Part shown: positions 11,690-23,625 of the stretch, piece by piece
How positions within the stretch are numbered: the stretch's first letter is position 1
How the letters are laid out: every line of letters begins with the position of its first letter
Source: Lagopus muta
Taxonomy: Eukaryota > Chordata > Aves > Galliformes > Phasianidae
Reading direction: 5' to 3'
Assembly (NCBI RefSeq): GCF_023343835.1
Contig: NC_064472.1
Location: forward strand, 48,689,652-48,753,651
Length of the DNA stretch: 64,000 nt
The notes under the pieces: model-generated
Told to the model about the DNA's origin: nothing
The model's input: the letters and a program-made list of their open reading frames with translations, nothing else
Database searches by the model: none
Translations under genes and position numbers: made by a program

Positions 11690-11886
11690 CATGCCCTGGT
11701 TTCAGTTGACAGAGAGTTAATAGTGCACTGATTATTTGATTTGATTGTTGCTAAACAATGGGCAGGTGCCCAGGGTGGTTCCACTGGGAAGAACAGCCAC
11801 CTTTAATCTGCAGGGAGGGGGTGCACTGTGTTGTTAGGCATGCTGGGCCGCATGCAGTCTGCAGGCCATGGGTTGGACATGCCTGC
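11690..11886. mobile_element. Possible LTR and hAT-type scraps
   Basis: The segment about 11690-11775 resembles the CTGGTTTCAG...AGAGTTAAT signature that I associate with avian ERVL-type LTRs. The segment about 11838-11880 (GGCCGCATGCAGTCTGCAGG followed by CCATGGGTTGGACATGCC) resembles the end of a hAT-type DNA transposon. Both are short and recognised from memory only. A RepeatMasker run with an avian library would decide. Confidence 0.3.
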
Positions 11887-11887
11887 T

Positions 11888-12234
11888 TTAGGTATTTATA
11901 AGCATTAATCAGGTCTTCCTTCAGTCTTCCCTAGGCTGAACAGACTCAGGTTACTCAGCCTTTCCTCATATGAAAGAGGCTTCAGGCCCTTTATCATCAT
12001 TGTGGCCCTCTGCTGGACTCCTTCTAGGAGATATCTATCTTTCTTGAACTGGGAAGCCCAAAACAGGGCAGTGTAGAGGAGGAGGATCAGTCACTTCCCT
12101 CAACCTGCTGGCCACGCTCTTTTTCATACACTCCAGGATACCATTGGTCTTCTTGGCTACAAGCACACTGCTGGCTCATGGCTAACATGCAGTCCACCAG
12201 AACTCCCAGGTCCTCTTCTGTTGGTCTTTTTCTG
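11888..12234 (-). mobile_element. CR1 LINE fragment, C-terminal ORF2 region
   Basis: Minus-strand CR1 that includes the reversed EKRRLRGDL block (about 11910-11945), the reversed LERVQRRA region (about 12000-12060) and the reversed [11 protein letters not shown] block (about 12150-12185). It has no 3' UTR, so it is truncated at both ends. It lies head-to-head with the next copy. Confidence 0.8.
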
Positions 12235-12244
12235 CAGTGATGGG

Positions 12245-12525
12245 TGATAAGAAATGAGGAAGTGGCCTCTAGCTGTGCTAGAGGAGGTTTAGATTGGGTA
12301 TTAGGTATTAGGAAGAATTTCTTTGTGGAGAGGTTGGTTTAGTATTGAAAGGGGCTGCTGAAGGAAATGGTGCTGTCCTTATTCAAGGTATTTGAGCGAT
12401 TTGTGATGCAGCTTTAAGGAACGTGTTTTAGTGATGGGACTCAATAGCTCAGCTTGGTAACCAGCAAGCCTGATGATGATTAGGGTCTTCTCCAAGTTAA
12501 TTATGATTCTCTGATTTTGAGCAAG
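12245..12525 (+). mobile_element. CR1 LINE, 3' fragment
   Basis: Plus-strand CR1 tail: decayed end of ORF2 (RFRLDI-like at about 12285-12305, V-ERVV region to about 12350), then 3' UTR ending in an octamer-like ATGATTCTCTGATTTT at about 12508-12523. Confidence 0.75.
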
Positions 12526-12841
12526 TGAATAAAGAAATGAAACAGTAGCTTCAACTTCTTCCTAACCAAGTGAAGATGATGTCTAATAGAATAAAGGAAA
12601 TTAGTGAAGGAATATGTAATTGTGTATAGAACAAATAATTAGTAAACAAGTTTATCACAGAAATGCTTAATTTCAGCATTGATTTTTCCTGCTCTTTTAA
12701 TTGCAGTTGTTTCCATTTTCACTATTCATTCAAGACCACTCCTCTTGCAAATATCACATTTGACTTCTCTTTTGTTGTTCCTGCTTGTTTAGAATTTTTT
12801 TAAATGTACTTAAATATCAGCATGAGCCACTGATCTCAGTG

Positions 12842-12878
12842 TTTTTTTTTTTTTTTTTTTTTTTTTTCTTTTTTTTTG
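12842..12878. repeat. Poly-T tract
   Basis: About 37 bases of nearly pure T on the plus strand. Similar shorter T runs occur at 17486-17505 and 17858-17882. Confidence 0.9.
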
Positions 12879-14019
12879 GTGTCTGTTTGGGGCCAACTTT
12901 TTTGTAATTTTAGCATTGCAAACTTCTTTGTAACAGCTCTCTCCTTTAGGAGATAGAACCTTTGTAACATTAGAATAGGAGAGCTGTTTATACTTCTTTG
13001 GAAGACCTACCAGCCACCTGAGATGATGACTATAATGACAAAAAGCAAATAATAGAATTAGACCTTTTTAGGCTAGTATTTCTTTGCTGTTTATCAGACC
13101 TTACCAGGGAATGCTATTGTTAATGACAATAGTATATTCATGTGAGAAATTTGTTGTGGTGTTGGTCCGTAGTTTCATTCTTGCTTGAATTACATTAATT
13201 TTTGAATATGCAGGGTATATCATAACATATGTGGGTATATATAAATGCATACATGCACATACAGAAGGGGCTGAGAGAGTCATGTCCTTAGTTTGGATCA
13301 GTACAGTTAGAAGATGGAACAGCTACAGCTTTAATTCAGGATTTTGACTTTCCACTCCGAAACAGATCAGAATAAGAGTGACTGGAATTGTTCCTCATAA
13401 GCTATGGATCCCCCCATTCCAATTTTGAATAAAAAAGCAGAGTAGCCATGATCAAAGGAAGACTATAGGAACATAGCTGTAAAGAGAAAGGCTCTGCAGA
13501 GAGCTCGAACATTTAAGAGGATTGGATATATTTGATCACATTTTGTGTTGAGATAGAATCGTCTTTACCAGCCTCATTCTGTTCAATCAGATTTTCTGTG
13601 AACATCTAACATGGAGATAATTGTTGCACCACTGCTGAATACAGAGTTCAGAGGAAATTCTTTGTTCGGGTCCTTTCTATTCAGGCTGTGCTTTTCTTTG
13701 GCTTCCCTTGCAGTCTGTAACCTAATTTAAAGGAAGTTTAATTCCTGGAAAAAGATGGGAGGAAACCCTTCTTTATTTGTAATCCTGTGGAAGGTAATAA
13801 GAAACTAGGTGCGTGTCCCTTTTGTAAGTGAGCTGTACGGTCAGTGTGTTGTTTTCTACATGGCATTGCCTCTTTCAGAGTTACTGGCAGTGCTGCAATG
13901 AGTCCTTGAGGCACAGTGGCCGAGTATGATTGTTGCAGTCTCACTCTGCTCTTCTGAACATTGCTGTAGCTGCCTTCACTTCTGTTACTCTTCTGCCTGG
14001 TGAAATTCAGTTTCAGCCA

Positions 14020-14560
14020 TAGTCAGTGGTTCTGGCCCAGTTCAGCCTGATTGTGTGACTACTGGGGCAGGTGGACCTACAGACCCATTCCCTGAGATAG
14101 GTCTGAAAACAAAACTGCAACAGTGAGCTGAAGGGGACAACTGATTTACTAAATATGATAGTGGAATGAGAAAACACAATATAATACAATATAATTGGAA
14201 TTGAAGCTAACAAATAAAATGGCAGAGATAGTGTCCAAAACCAAAGGCCTTACTCTTATGCTGGAGGCAAGACAGGTAGGGAGCAAAACCACAGTGGTGA
14301 GCTGTGGAAGAAGAGGCAGTCTCATGAGCAGTTTTCCCTGCAGATGGAAAATGGAAACAGAATAGTGAAGTCTTCTGGGATGTAGCTTTTCTCTTCTGAG
14401 AAAGGTGCACGAAAATATCATCAATCCATGGAACTGGAGCATTAACTCTTTAACTCCCAATGCACGGTATGATGTTACGATGTGGAACACCAGTAACAAA
14501 AATAATAAAACATGGCAATCATCTGCCTTGCTATTTGCCTCTGGCTGTTGGGTAGAATAT
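14020..14560. mobile_element. Possible old endogenous-retrovirus LTR region
   Basis: The stretch reads like decayed avian ERV/LTR material: an AATGAGAAAACACAATATAA-type run at about 14163-14182, a GATGTGGAACACCAGTAA-type run at about 14477-14494 and moderate G+C. No retroviral coding domain is visible and no LTR pair with target duplication was found. Open frames of 67-116 codons on the minus strand have no recognisable domain. The call is recall-based and weak. Confidence 0.25.
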
Positions 14561-14687
14561 TCCTCATGATGGATGTGGGTTGGCTGAACAACTGCTCCTG
14601 AAGAGCACCTACTGTGTGGCTCACTCCGCAGTGCCAGCTCTTGCTTGTTATCTGTTTTTCACAAGAGTCTGAGATGGTCATTAAGTG

Positions 14688-15037
14688 ACTGGAGGCCAAG
14701 ATGTGTGAGAAGCAGCTGAGATCTCTGGGTCTGTTCTGTCCAGAGCAGAGGAGCTCTGCTGTGTGTGACAGCAACAGGGCCCGAAGGAACGGCATGGAGC
14801 TATGCAGGGGAGAGGCAGGGAGGGTGCTAGGGAAAGATTCTTCACCAAAGGGCAGTTGGTTTGGAGCAGGCTCCCCAGGGCAGTGAGCATGACTATACTG
14901 GAGTTCAAGGGGTGTTTGGCTCTCAGACACAGGGTATGAATTTTGAGCGGACTTGTGTGGAGCCAGGAGTTGGAATCAGTGATTCTTGTGAGTTCCTTCC
15001 AGCCCAAAGTATTCTTTCATTCTGTGATCCAATATAG
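14688..15037 (+). mobile_element. CR1 LINE, 3' fragment of a diverged subfamily
   Basis: Plus-strand CR1 tail with a decayed LGLFCPEQ-like start, the GLPQGSEH-type lead at about 14860-14890 (GGAGCAGGCTCCCCAGGGCA) and a 3' UTR that ends near 15020-15037 with CATTCTGTGATCC. The spacing and wording differ from the younger copies, which suggests an older CR1 subfamily. Confidence 0.7.
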
Positions 15038-16376
15038 AGCATGTTAAGGATATTTTCATACTATAAGGAGCTGGGAGTGACTGCAAGTGTGATGGAGAAT
15101 GGGAAAGTGAGACCTCTGGAACAATGCAGCCTGTGTCATTAGGTCAGCAGGATAGTAGCATACAGTGGGTCATAGATTAAAATAGGATTTTACTGTTGGG
15201 AAAAAACCAAAAGCACTAAGGTTTGGAAGTCACATGAAGCAACCTCTGTTCTTCTCAGCACTGGCAGCTCACCACCACTGCTCCTTATTAGGCTTTGAGC
15301 CTAACTGATTTGGGGATCAAATTTGAGGGAGTTAAGAGAGCATCAGTGGTCTAGAAAATGATTTCAAATAGAAGACTGAAATAATCAGAATTGGTTAGGC
15401 AGAAAATTATATGCTTAAGTTGCAAAGGAGATAGTCTCTTTTCTCTAAAGTCACAAGAAAATGAAATTTGGTAATTGAGAAACTTTTTCCCATGCTAGAA
15501 GCAGAGGAATGCTGAATTGGAGAAGACAGACTTGACAGAAATCTTTCTGCTGTGGGTAAATGTCTTTCTTTGGTGATAAAGGAAAGATTTAGATGGTGAC
15601 TTTAGGTCGTGTTATGTGATTGTTACTAACTTAATCCTATCACATCTATTACTATCACTTGCATGTTTGAAAACAATACCTTCAGGTAAGCAAAAACTTT
15701 TTATGTCCAAAGATATTTTATAATTCTGATCAGAGAGGAGTCTAAAAGTGGTTTTATTCTTTTTGATAGCATCACAGCTGCTTAAGAAAATTGTGGTATT
15801 CATCTACCTACAGGTGAGAGCCCAGTGTACAAGTTTGTCTGAGTGAAGTCTATCCAGCTCAGAACTAGCTGTTGAGAAAGGACTGTTGCCACAGATGTAG
15901 AATATTAGTGTGTGTGGCATGTTTTTCCTGCTAATGCAGTTTGGAGATGTCTTGAGGTGGGCGTTCTGTGTGTAAGATTTGATTTATGAATTTTTGTAAT
16001 AATTTTTGAACTTGTTTGTCTCAAAATATCTTTTGGAATTAAATTCATTCAATTATTTACTTGGTGAAGAAGTACTTAAGAGCATCTTTTTAAAGTTTCA
16101 TTTTGTGTTCCCACATTCTTGTGGGAAGCAATTCAGACGTCTGATATATCATGCCTCTTTGTGCTATCACTTTTTTTTGTACTATGATCTGACATATCGT
16201 TGTTACCTGTTTTGCAAGCTAAAAAATTCTCTTTACTTTCTTTGTGCAGAAGCTGTTCCATACTCTGATCAATATTGCCTATACTTCATGTTCTTCATAA
16301 GACAGAATAGAGAGAGAGGAACATCGTTCCCACAAGCAATCTAAGAATATATTCTCTGATGTTCTCTCTTCCCTTC

Positions 16377-16402
16377 ATATCAGAGAATATATTCTCTGAT
16401 AT
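16377..16402. repeat. 26-bp perfect palindrome
   Basis: The half-site ATATCAGAGAATA is followed at once by its exact reverse complement, giving a 26-base perfect palindrome. A 17-base portion (AGAATATATTCTCTGAT) is also present as a direct repeat 40 bases upstream at 16344-16360. Function unknown. Confidence 0.95.
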
Positions 16403-18009
16403 ACTGGATATCTCCAAACCTGACCACTTCAAAGCGCTGAACAAATGTTTTTGAAGGTCTATGCTCAGAGACAGTATTCTCCTGTGTGATGTTAAGCAAC
16501 CTAGAATGCTACACAGCATTTACTGATCGTTACTTCACCTGCTGTTTTACTTGCCTGTTTCTCGATATTCGGGAGTTTGTCTGCAGGAGTTTGTCATGTA
16601 GCATCAGTTTTGATTACTTTTATCTGTACTGTTTACAAGCTTAAGCACAGATATGATATGAAATAGTAGATATTTAGGTGACCAGTCCAAATAGATGAAC
16701 GTAGCCTGGCACAGATTCTGATGATGCTTCTGCCTCCCTCCCCTGAGGAACTCTATTCCTTATTCCTGCTTACAAGGGCTTCCCTTCTGTAACAATTTCC
16801 TAGTAGATAATACAGCTGAAACTTTTCTGACATGTTTTCTTTGCTGCTGTGTCTAGCACTTTTGTCTATCAGCTGCTTGATTTCCCAAAGAACTCTTTGA
16901 ATTGCAGTGCATGACTTCTGTTTACAATCTAGTGTTTTTCTCACCATATTCCAGTTTACAGATTCTTTAGTATGATTTTAACACCTTCTCCAGTATGAAA
17001 GTCAGACTTTGTACTTTTCCATGTTAAGTTCTGAAAATAAAAAAAGTGTTTATTTTCTGCTCTCCATTCTTTACATTACTGGTCAGTAGTCACTTTAAGC
17101 CTAGGTTTTTGTAGAATTAGTAATTCAACAATTTCATACTTGGTACTGCAACACTTCTATTAAATAGTAGCTGCTTCTTGTGAATTCTTACTATTAATTT
17201 TTTATTTTTAAATGTTCTTACGATACTTCAGGATGCCCCAAGATCTGATTTGTGAATTGCTTTGACTTCCTCAGCCATAATGAAGAAAACAAAAGTTGAT
17301 CTAGATTTTCTTCTCTACCTTATCATCCTTTAATTCTCTCTTTTGTATCTTCACTGTCCAGTGGTTTATTGCATTGAGGAAGCAAGCTGTCTGTACCTTT
17401 CAGTTTCTACTGTGTAGGAGGCCAGAAATAGCGATAGTATTTTGTCACTGTCTTATAGGCAGCTATATGATTAGTTTACTGACAATTTTTTTTTTTTTTT
17501 TTTTTGTGTAGTGGTTAGTATGCTTCTATCATTTAAACAAGTATTGGGGAGGTTTTCTGCTACCAGTTTCAAATTCTACAAATGCCCTCCATGTAGGTGA
17601 AATCAAGCACATAGACATGAAGTCAGTACTAACCAGAATTACAAAAAGAAAAAAAAAAAAAGGTAGCGTACTTTATTTTTGTAGAAATAGGCAAAAAAAA
17701 CTCTTTTCTGACATGCTGAATAATATCGCGTTAAAAAAAGATGCGAATTTTACCTCTGTGCAGAGAATGGAAAATGTAGCTTGTCTCTGTTTCAGTAACT
17801 GTGGTCTGTTTTATTTAGAAATAGAATTTTTGGAAAGAATTATTTTAGCATATGTGATTTTTTTTTTTTTTTTTTTTTTTTTGACAACTGCCTTCATTCG
17901 GATGTTCATGTTCTATCTGAAGCAAGAAAAAGGCAAGAAAAGTTTTTCTGTCTAGTGGAATGCTGTCATTTCTAATCGACTTATATTTGTGATGGGAGAA
18001 TAGAAGCCA

Positions 18010-18560
18010 AATTTATGAGAGCTGTTTTGAAGGTAATGCCTCCTATTTTTTGATGTTGGCCCAAGGTGTCAGGGGTGATATCACTAAGTAGAGGTTGAAC
18101 CTTCCCACCAATATTCTGGTGTATATTTTTTTTTACCATATGACAGATGGCAGCAGAGGGGCAGTCTGACAAAATTGTGTCTGACACGGAATTGAGTATG
18201 AAACAAAGTTGTGTCACTGATTTCATCCATGGAGAAAATATGGCACCTATTGACATTCATCATCAACACTTGCTGAATGTTTAAGGAGGTCAAATAGTGG
18301 ATGTGAGCACAGTGAGGTGGTAGGTGGTGCATTTCAGCAGTGACCAGACTCCTCTATTTCAGACTTTCATAAGCATGGCATGCAGGTTCTTGTTCGTTGC
18401 TGGTGAATGTGCCCAGCTCATGGTGGCTACCTTGTTGAAAATTAATGCTTTGTAGCTGAGAATTTGCTCTATCAAAAAGTGTTCTTGTGTTCTTTGTATT
18501 CGTTGTAGTTTCAGTGGAAATAAGTGGCAGGCAGTACTTTTGGAGCAGCTTAGGTATTCT
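18010..18560 (+). mobile_element. Short (internally deleted) Galluhop-type mariner
   Basis: About 550 bases with terminal inverted sequences: AGCTGTTTTGAAGGTAATGC near 18020-18040 and its counterpart ending ACTTTTGGAGCAGC near 18536-18550. The left part contains the start of the mariner transposase region (decayed, around 18220-18260) and the right part its last segment. They are joined at about 18330-18370 by the same deletion as in the 10325-10872 copy. It is non-coding and non-autonomous. Confidence 0.82.
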
Positions 18561-19803
18561 AATGTTTTGCTCTTGGTATTTTGCTCTTGGTAATTGCTGG
18601 TGGAGACTCTATTTTATGTTCTTAAATCTTGTGCTTTGCAACTTCTTGCAAGTATTCACTTCTTCTATTAAAGATGGTGAATGCTGCAGCGACTCTCATT
18701 TAGTGCATTTCTTCCTCCTTTCAAACAACAGCCCATGACTGTTGTTTTCCTTGCAGCAACTGAATGTAAGCATTACTTACAATCTTTCCTATTTTTGGTC
18801 ATGGAGAATGAAAGTTTTGTATTTATGTTAGGCAGCACTGTTTCTAGAATGTCACTAAGTAACGAGAAAGGAATACTAAATAATATCTGCTTGAATGATA
18901 TTTATTCACATTCTGTCTTTTCGTAAGATTTAAAACATGTGTTCTATTACTAATGCTTTGTTTTAAAGTTAAAAAATAATATACAAAAGATTCCTGATTT
19001 AATTTTAAAAAGATATGTTATGAGATTGTGTGCAGATGCTTAGGATAAGTCAAAATATACGGAACAGCTTGCACTTGCAAGCTACATGCAAACCATCTTT
19101 CTTATTCCTTTTATATACTTATTTAATATAAAACCTCAAAGATTCAGCCTTGTGTTGCTGTTTGCTTCACCAAGATTGCAGTTCAGAGTTGCAGCTTTAA
19201 ATTCGAGTGCTATAGTCTTTTCAACTGTTTGTCTTTTTGCTATTGTGGATATTACAGTAGCTAGAAATTTCTGTGTTTGTTTGATCCCTTTCTCATGTTG
19301 CTGTTTGTTTTATTACTTTCTAGTGAAAATGTTCCTATTAAGTTTTTCTTGCAAATTTTGTCAGGGAAGAATGGCATTGAGTTTTAGTTTCCTGTGCTTT
19401 CATTTTTCTTATTGGTGTTTTTTTACCCCTGCTCTTATCAAGAGTAGAGTGCAGCAATAAATTAATTTGTCTAATTTTCCAGCCTTAGTACTCTGTTTCA
19501 ATAGAAAAAGAGTTTTTCCAAAAAGAAAAGTAAACAAATATGCTTTAGTTACTTGTGTGTAGAAAAAATACTTCATCTCTCGAAACTGGCATGAAGTGAT
19601 AGCACATGACTTCTTGCAGTCATTTGAGAAGTCTTCTGAATTTTTTGTTTTCCTCAACTATATATTTTTTGTTTTTTAAATATTTTCTGTGATTAGAAAC
19701 TGAAAATGGAAAGCAATGTATCTAGTTCTAATTTTGCAACATATTTTAAAAATGCTGAAATAAAACCCAAACTATATGATCTCTTTTTATTTCAGAGAGC
19801 TCA

Positions 19804-19835
19804 CTGAAAGTGAAAGTATATTTCTGAAAGTGAAA
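19804..19835 (+). promoter_or_regulatory. Paired GAAAGTGAAA (IRF/ISRE-like) motif
   Basis: CTGAAAGTGAAA occurs at 19804-19815 and again at 19824-19835, start-to-start distance 20 bases, about two helical turns. The pattern matches the GAAANNGAAA core bound by IRF-family factors. The pair sits inside a 63-base segment flanked by an acceptor-like TTTTTATTTCAG and a donor-like GTAAGA. Whether it acts as an enhancer is inference. Confidence 0.4.
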
Positions 19836-20423
19836 ATCAGAGGAAATAGCAGCTGATGTAAGAAGAAGTATACTAAGGATCGTTACTTGGGGATATTTTT
19901 TAAGGTACGTGCTCTATATTTTGTAGAAAAGTAATCCTAAAAATAAGCTGCTTGTTTTGCCGTGGGTAGAGTAATATTTCATACTTATTTTGGAATGATT
20001 AGGCTGGATTTATGTTGCTCCTTTGGATGTTTATTGGTGGCAGTAGCTCTGTGGAAGCATTAGTTCATTTCAGCTGTCTTTGTACACTTAGCATCAAATG
20101 CGTGTGTGAATAATGTTCTGTGTATGTGGTTAGCATAAAGAAATGATAGTTAATACATATGTTTTTTGTTTCATTATGTAAATTCTGGGAGTAGTTCCTA
20201 TACTATTGGAAATTCAATAGTCTAATTTTTATTTAGTATGTGGATGGAGGGCTATGAATGATGTGTTTCCCTGTTTTAATGTAGAATAACTAGAATAAGC
20301 CTCACAGGTGGACTGTGTAATAAATTGAGCACTTTTTATAAAATTGCTTTAAAATTTCTGTGGAATCCTTGAATTTGAGTATATATTTCTCCTGAATTCA
20401 AGTCCTTCTCCTTTTCCTGTTGT

Positions 20424-20461
20424 TTTTGCAATACTGTTAACATTTTGCAGTACTGTTAACA
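20424..20461. repeat. 19-bp tandem duplication
   Basis: Two adjacent copies of TTTTGCAATACTGTTAACA (the second with A to G at one position) lie at 20424-20442 and 20443-20461, just upstream of the 5' boundary of the CR1 that starts at about 20474. Confidence 0.9.
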
Positions 20462-20473
20462 TTTCATCCTATA

Positions 20474-21667
20474 CTTGATGCAGCAGGGAATGTGGCCACT
20501 GAGGACAAGGAGAAGGCTGAGGTCCTCAATGCCTTCATACATCTGCCTTTAATAGCCAGATCAGTCTCATCTGGGCTTTTTATGCCCTGATCTGGAAGTC
20601 TGGGACCCTACTCAGAATCTACCCCCAGCGATTCATGTGGAGACAGTCAGTGAGCTCCTCTTCCAACTGGACTGTCACAAGTCCATGGGACCAGATGGGC
20701 TGCACCCTTGGGTGCTGAGGGATCTGGCGTGGGTGATTGCTGAGCCCCTCTCAGCCATCTATCAGCTCTCCTGGTTAACTGGAGAGGTCCCGGAGGATTG
20801 GAGGCTTGCTGTGACTCCCATCTTCAAGAAGGGCCATAAGAAGGATCAGGGGAACTGTAGGCCTGTTAGCCTGACCTCAGTACCAGGGAAAGTATGTAGC
20901 AAATCATCTTGGATGAGATCGCAAGACATGTACCTGGTGTCCAGGGATCAGGCCCCGCCAGCATGGGTTCATGAAAGGCAGGTTGTGCTTGACCAACCTC
21001 ATCTCCTTCTATGACTGGGTGACCAGTCTGGTAGATGAGGGAAGGGTTGTTGATGTAGTCTACCTAGACTTCAGCAAAGCCTTTGACACAGTCTCTCACA
21101 GGTGTCTTCTGGGGAAGCTGGCTGCCCGTGGTCTCAACAGGTGTACACTTCTTTGGGTAAGGAACTGGCTAGAGGGCATGCCCAGTGGGTTGTGGTGAAT
21201 GGATTTAAGTCCAGCTGGTGACCTGTTTCAAGTGGTGTCCCCCAGAGGTCAGTACTGGGGTCCATCTTAATATCTTTATTGTTGACCTAGATGAGGGGAT
21301 TGAGTGCACCCTCAGTAAACTTGCAGATAACACCAAGCTGGGAGGTGGTGTCAATCTGCCTGAGGGTAGGGCAGCCCTTCAGGGGGATTTAGACAGGTTG
21401 GATCACTGGGCTGAGGTGAACGGGATGAGGTTCAACAAGGCCAAGTGTTGGGTCCTGCACTTTGGGCACAACAACCCCATGCAGTGCTACAGGTTTAGCG
21501 CAGAGTGGCTGGATGACTGTGAAGAGGAAAGGGACCTGGGGGTGTTGGTTGATGCTCGGCTGAACATGAGCCGACAGTGTGCCCAGGTGGCCAAGAGAGC
21601 CAACGGCATCCTGGCCTGCATTAGAAATGGTGTGGCCAGCAGGAGCAGGGAGGTGATCATCCCCTGT
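20474..21667 (+). mobile_element. CR1 LINE, left half of an element split by a later insertion
   Basis: The plus-strand CR1 begins inside ORF2 upstream of the RT core. It contains the [18 protein letters not shown] block (about 20665-20706), [15 protein letters not shown] (about 21055-21100) and a [12 protein letters not shown] version of the FADD box (about 21315-21350), and then stops abruptly after GAGGTGATCATCCCC at 21665, in the middle of the codons that read [14 protein letters not shown] in other copies. The missing continuation resumes at about 24540 on the same strand, on the far side of a minus-strand CR1. Several frameshifts make this older copy inactive. Confidence 0.92.
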
Positions 21668-21761
21668 GCTCATAGAATCATAGAATAACAGAATCACCAA
21701 GGTTGGAAAAGACCTTCAATATCACCCAGTCCAACCGTTCACCTATTCCCAATAGCTCCCA

Positions 21762-23625
21762 CTAAACCATGTCCCTCAACACAACATCCAGCCTTTCCTT
21801 GAACACCCCCAGGCTCGGTGACTCCACCACCTCCCTGGGCAGTCCATTCCAGTGCCTGACCACCCTTTCTGAAAAGTAATACTTCCTGATGTCCAGCCTG
21901 AATCTCCCCTGCCGTAGCTTGAAGCCATTCCCTCTGGTCCTATCACTAATGACACAAGAGAAGAGGCCGACCCCCAGCTCACTACAGCCTCCCTTCAGGA
22001 AGTTATAGAGAGCAATGAGGTCTCCCCTGAGCCTCCTCTTCTCCAGGCTGAACATTCCCAGCTCCTTCAGCCTCTCCTCATATGGCCTGTGTTCCAGACC
22101 CCTCACCAGCTTTGTTGCCCTCCTTTGAACACGTTCCAGGGCCTCAATATCTTTCTTGCAGTGAGGGGCCCAAAACTGGACACAGTACTCGAGGTGCGGC
22201 CTCACGAGTGCTGAATATAGGGGAACAATCACCTCTCTGCTCCTGCTTGCAACGCTCTTTCGGATGCAAGCCAGGATGCCATTGGCCTTCTTGGCCACCT
22301 GGGCACACTGTCGGCTCATGTTCAGCCGAGCATCAGTCAATACCCCCAGGTCCATTTCCTCTACGCAGTCCTCCAGCCACACCGCCCCAAGCCTGTAGCG
22401 TCGCCTGGGGTTGCTGTAGCCGAAGTGCAGGACCCGGCATTTGGCCTTGTTGAAACTCATCCCATTGGCTTCAGCCCAGCTCTCCAGCCTGTCCAGGTCC
22501 CTCTGTAGGGCCTCGCTACCCCCAGGCAGATCCACACTTCCAGCCAATTTGGTGTCATCTGCAAATTTACTGGTGCACTCGATGCCCTCATCGAGGTCAT
22601 CAATAAAGACATTGAAGAGGACAGGCCCCAGCACCGACCCCTGCGGAACACCACTCACAACCGGTCGCCAGCTGGATTTGACTCCGTTCACCACCACTCT
22701 CTGTGCCCGGCCCTCCAGCCAGCTCCTTACCCAGCCAAGAGTGTACCCATCCAAGCCTCTGGCTGCCAGCTTCTGCAGGAGAATGCTGTGGGAGACAGTG
22801 TCAAAGGCTTTGCTGAAGTCTAGGTAGACCACATCAACAGCCTTTCCCTCATCCACCAGATGGGTCACTAGATCATAGAAGGAGATCAGGTTGGTCAAAC
22901 AGGACCTGCCCTTCACGAACCCATGCTGGCTAGGCCTGATCCCCTGCTCATCCCGCACATGCCACATGATCTCCCTCAAGACGATCTGCTCCATAACCTT
23001 CCCTGGCACCGAGGTCAGGCTGACAGGCCTGTAGTTCCCCGAATCCTCCTTACGACCTTTCTTGTAAATGGGAGTCACATTGGCAAGCCTCCAGTCTTCT
23101 GGGACCTCACCAGTCAACAAGGAGCGCTGACAGATGATGGAAAGCGGCTCGGCTATCACCTCCGCCAGTTCCCTCAGCACTCTCGGGTGGATCTCATCTG
23201 GCCCCATCGACTTGTGACAGTCCAGCTGGAGCAGTAGGTCTCTGACTGTTTCTTGCAGAATCACAGGGGGGTTAGTGTGCTCCCCGGCCGAGATTACCAG
23301 GTCAGAGAGAGGGGTATCCTGAGGATAACTGGTCTGACTTTTAAAGACAGACGTAAAGAAGGCATTCAGAACCTCCCCTTTTTCCTTATCCTCAGTGGTC
23401 ACATTCCCAGCCTCATCCAGCAAAGAGTGGATATTCTCCTTTGTCCTCCTCTTACTGTTAATGTATTTATAAAAGAGTTTCTTATTCCTTTTTACCCCAG
23501 TGGCTAGGTTAAATTCAAGCTGGGCTTTTGCCTTTCTGATTTCACCTCTGCACATCCTAACGACTTCCTTATATTTATTCTGAGTGGCCTGTCCCTCTTT
23601 CCACAGGCCACTCTTCTCTTTTTCT
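21762..23625 (-). pseudogene. CR1 ORF2, reverse-transcriptase part (one frameshift from the endonuclease part)
   Basis: A 597-codon open frame (first ATG at 23555, but the frame is open further upstream to about 23620) covers the RT and C-terminal region of CR1 ORF2. Visible RT motifs, numbered from that [11 protein letters not shown] 173-180, HGF 211-213, [10 protein letters not shown] 243-252, [11 protein letters not shown] 301-311 and the catalytic FADD at 331-334. It runs without a stop to the natural end at 21762, shortly before the 3' UTR. The upstream endonuclease lies in another frame; the break falls around 23600-23625 and looks like a single small indel. RT copies the element RNA at the nicked target. 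This copy is inactive because of the frameshift and 5' truncation. Confidence 0.9.

Noticed and set aside
16006..16344. 112-codon hydrophobic open frame in the long intron
   Set aside because: Composition is that of translated T-rich DNA; no start context, neighbours or homology I can recognise.
22082..22827. Plus-strand open frames of 123-128 codons opposite the CR1
   Set aside because: They are shadows of the minus-strand CR1 ORF2.
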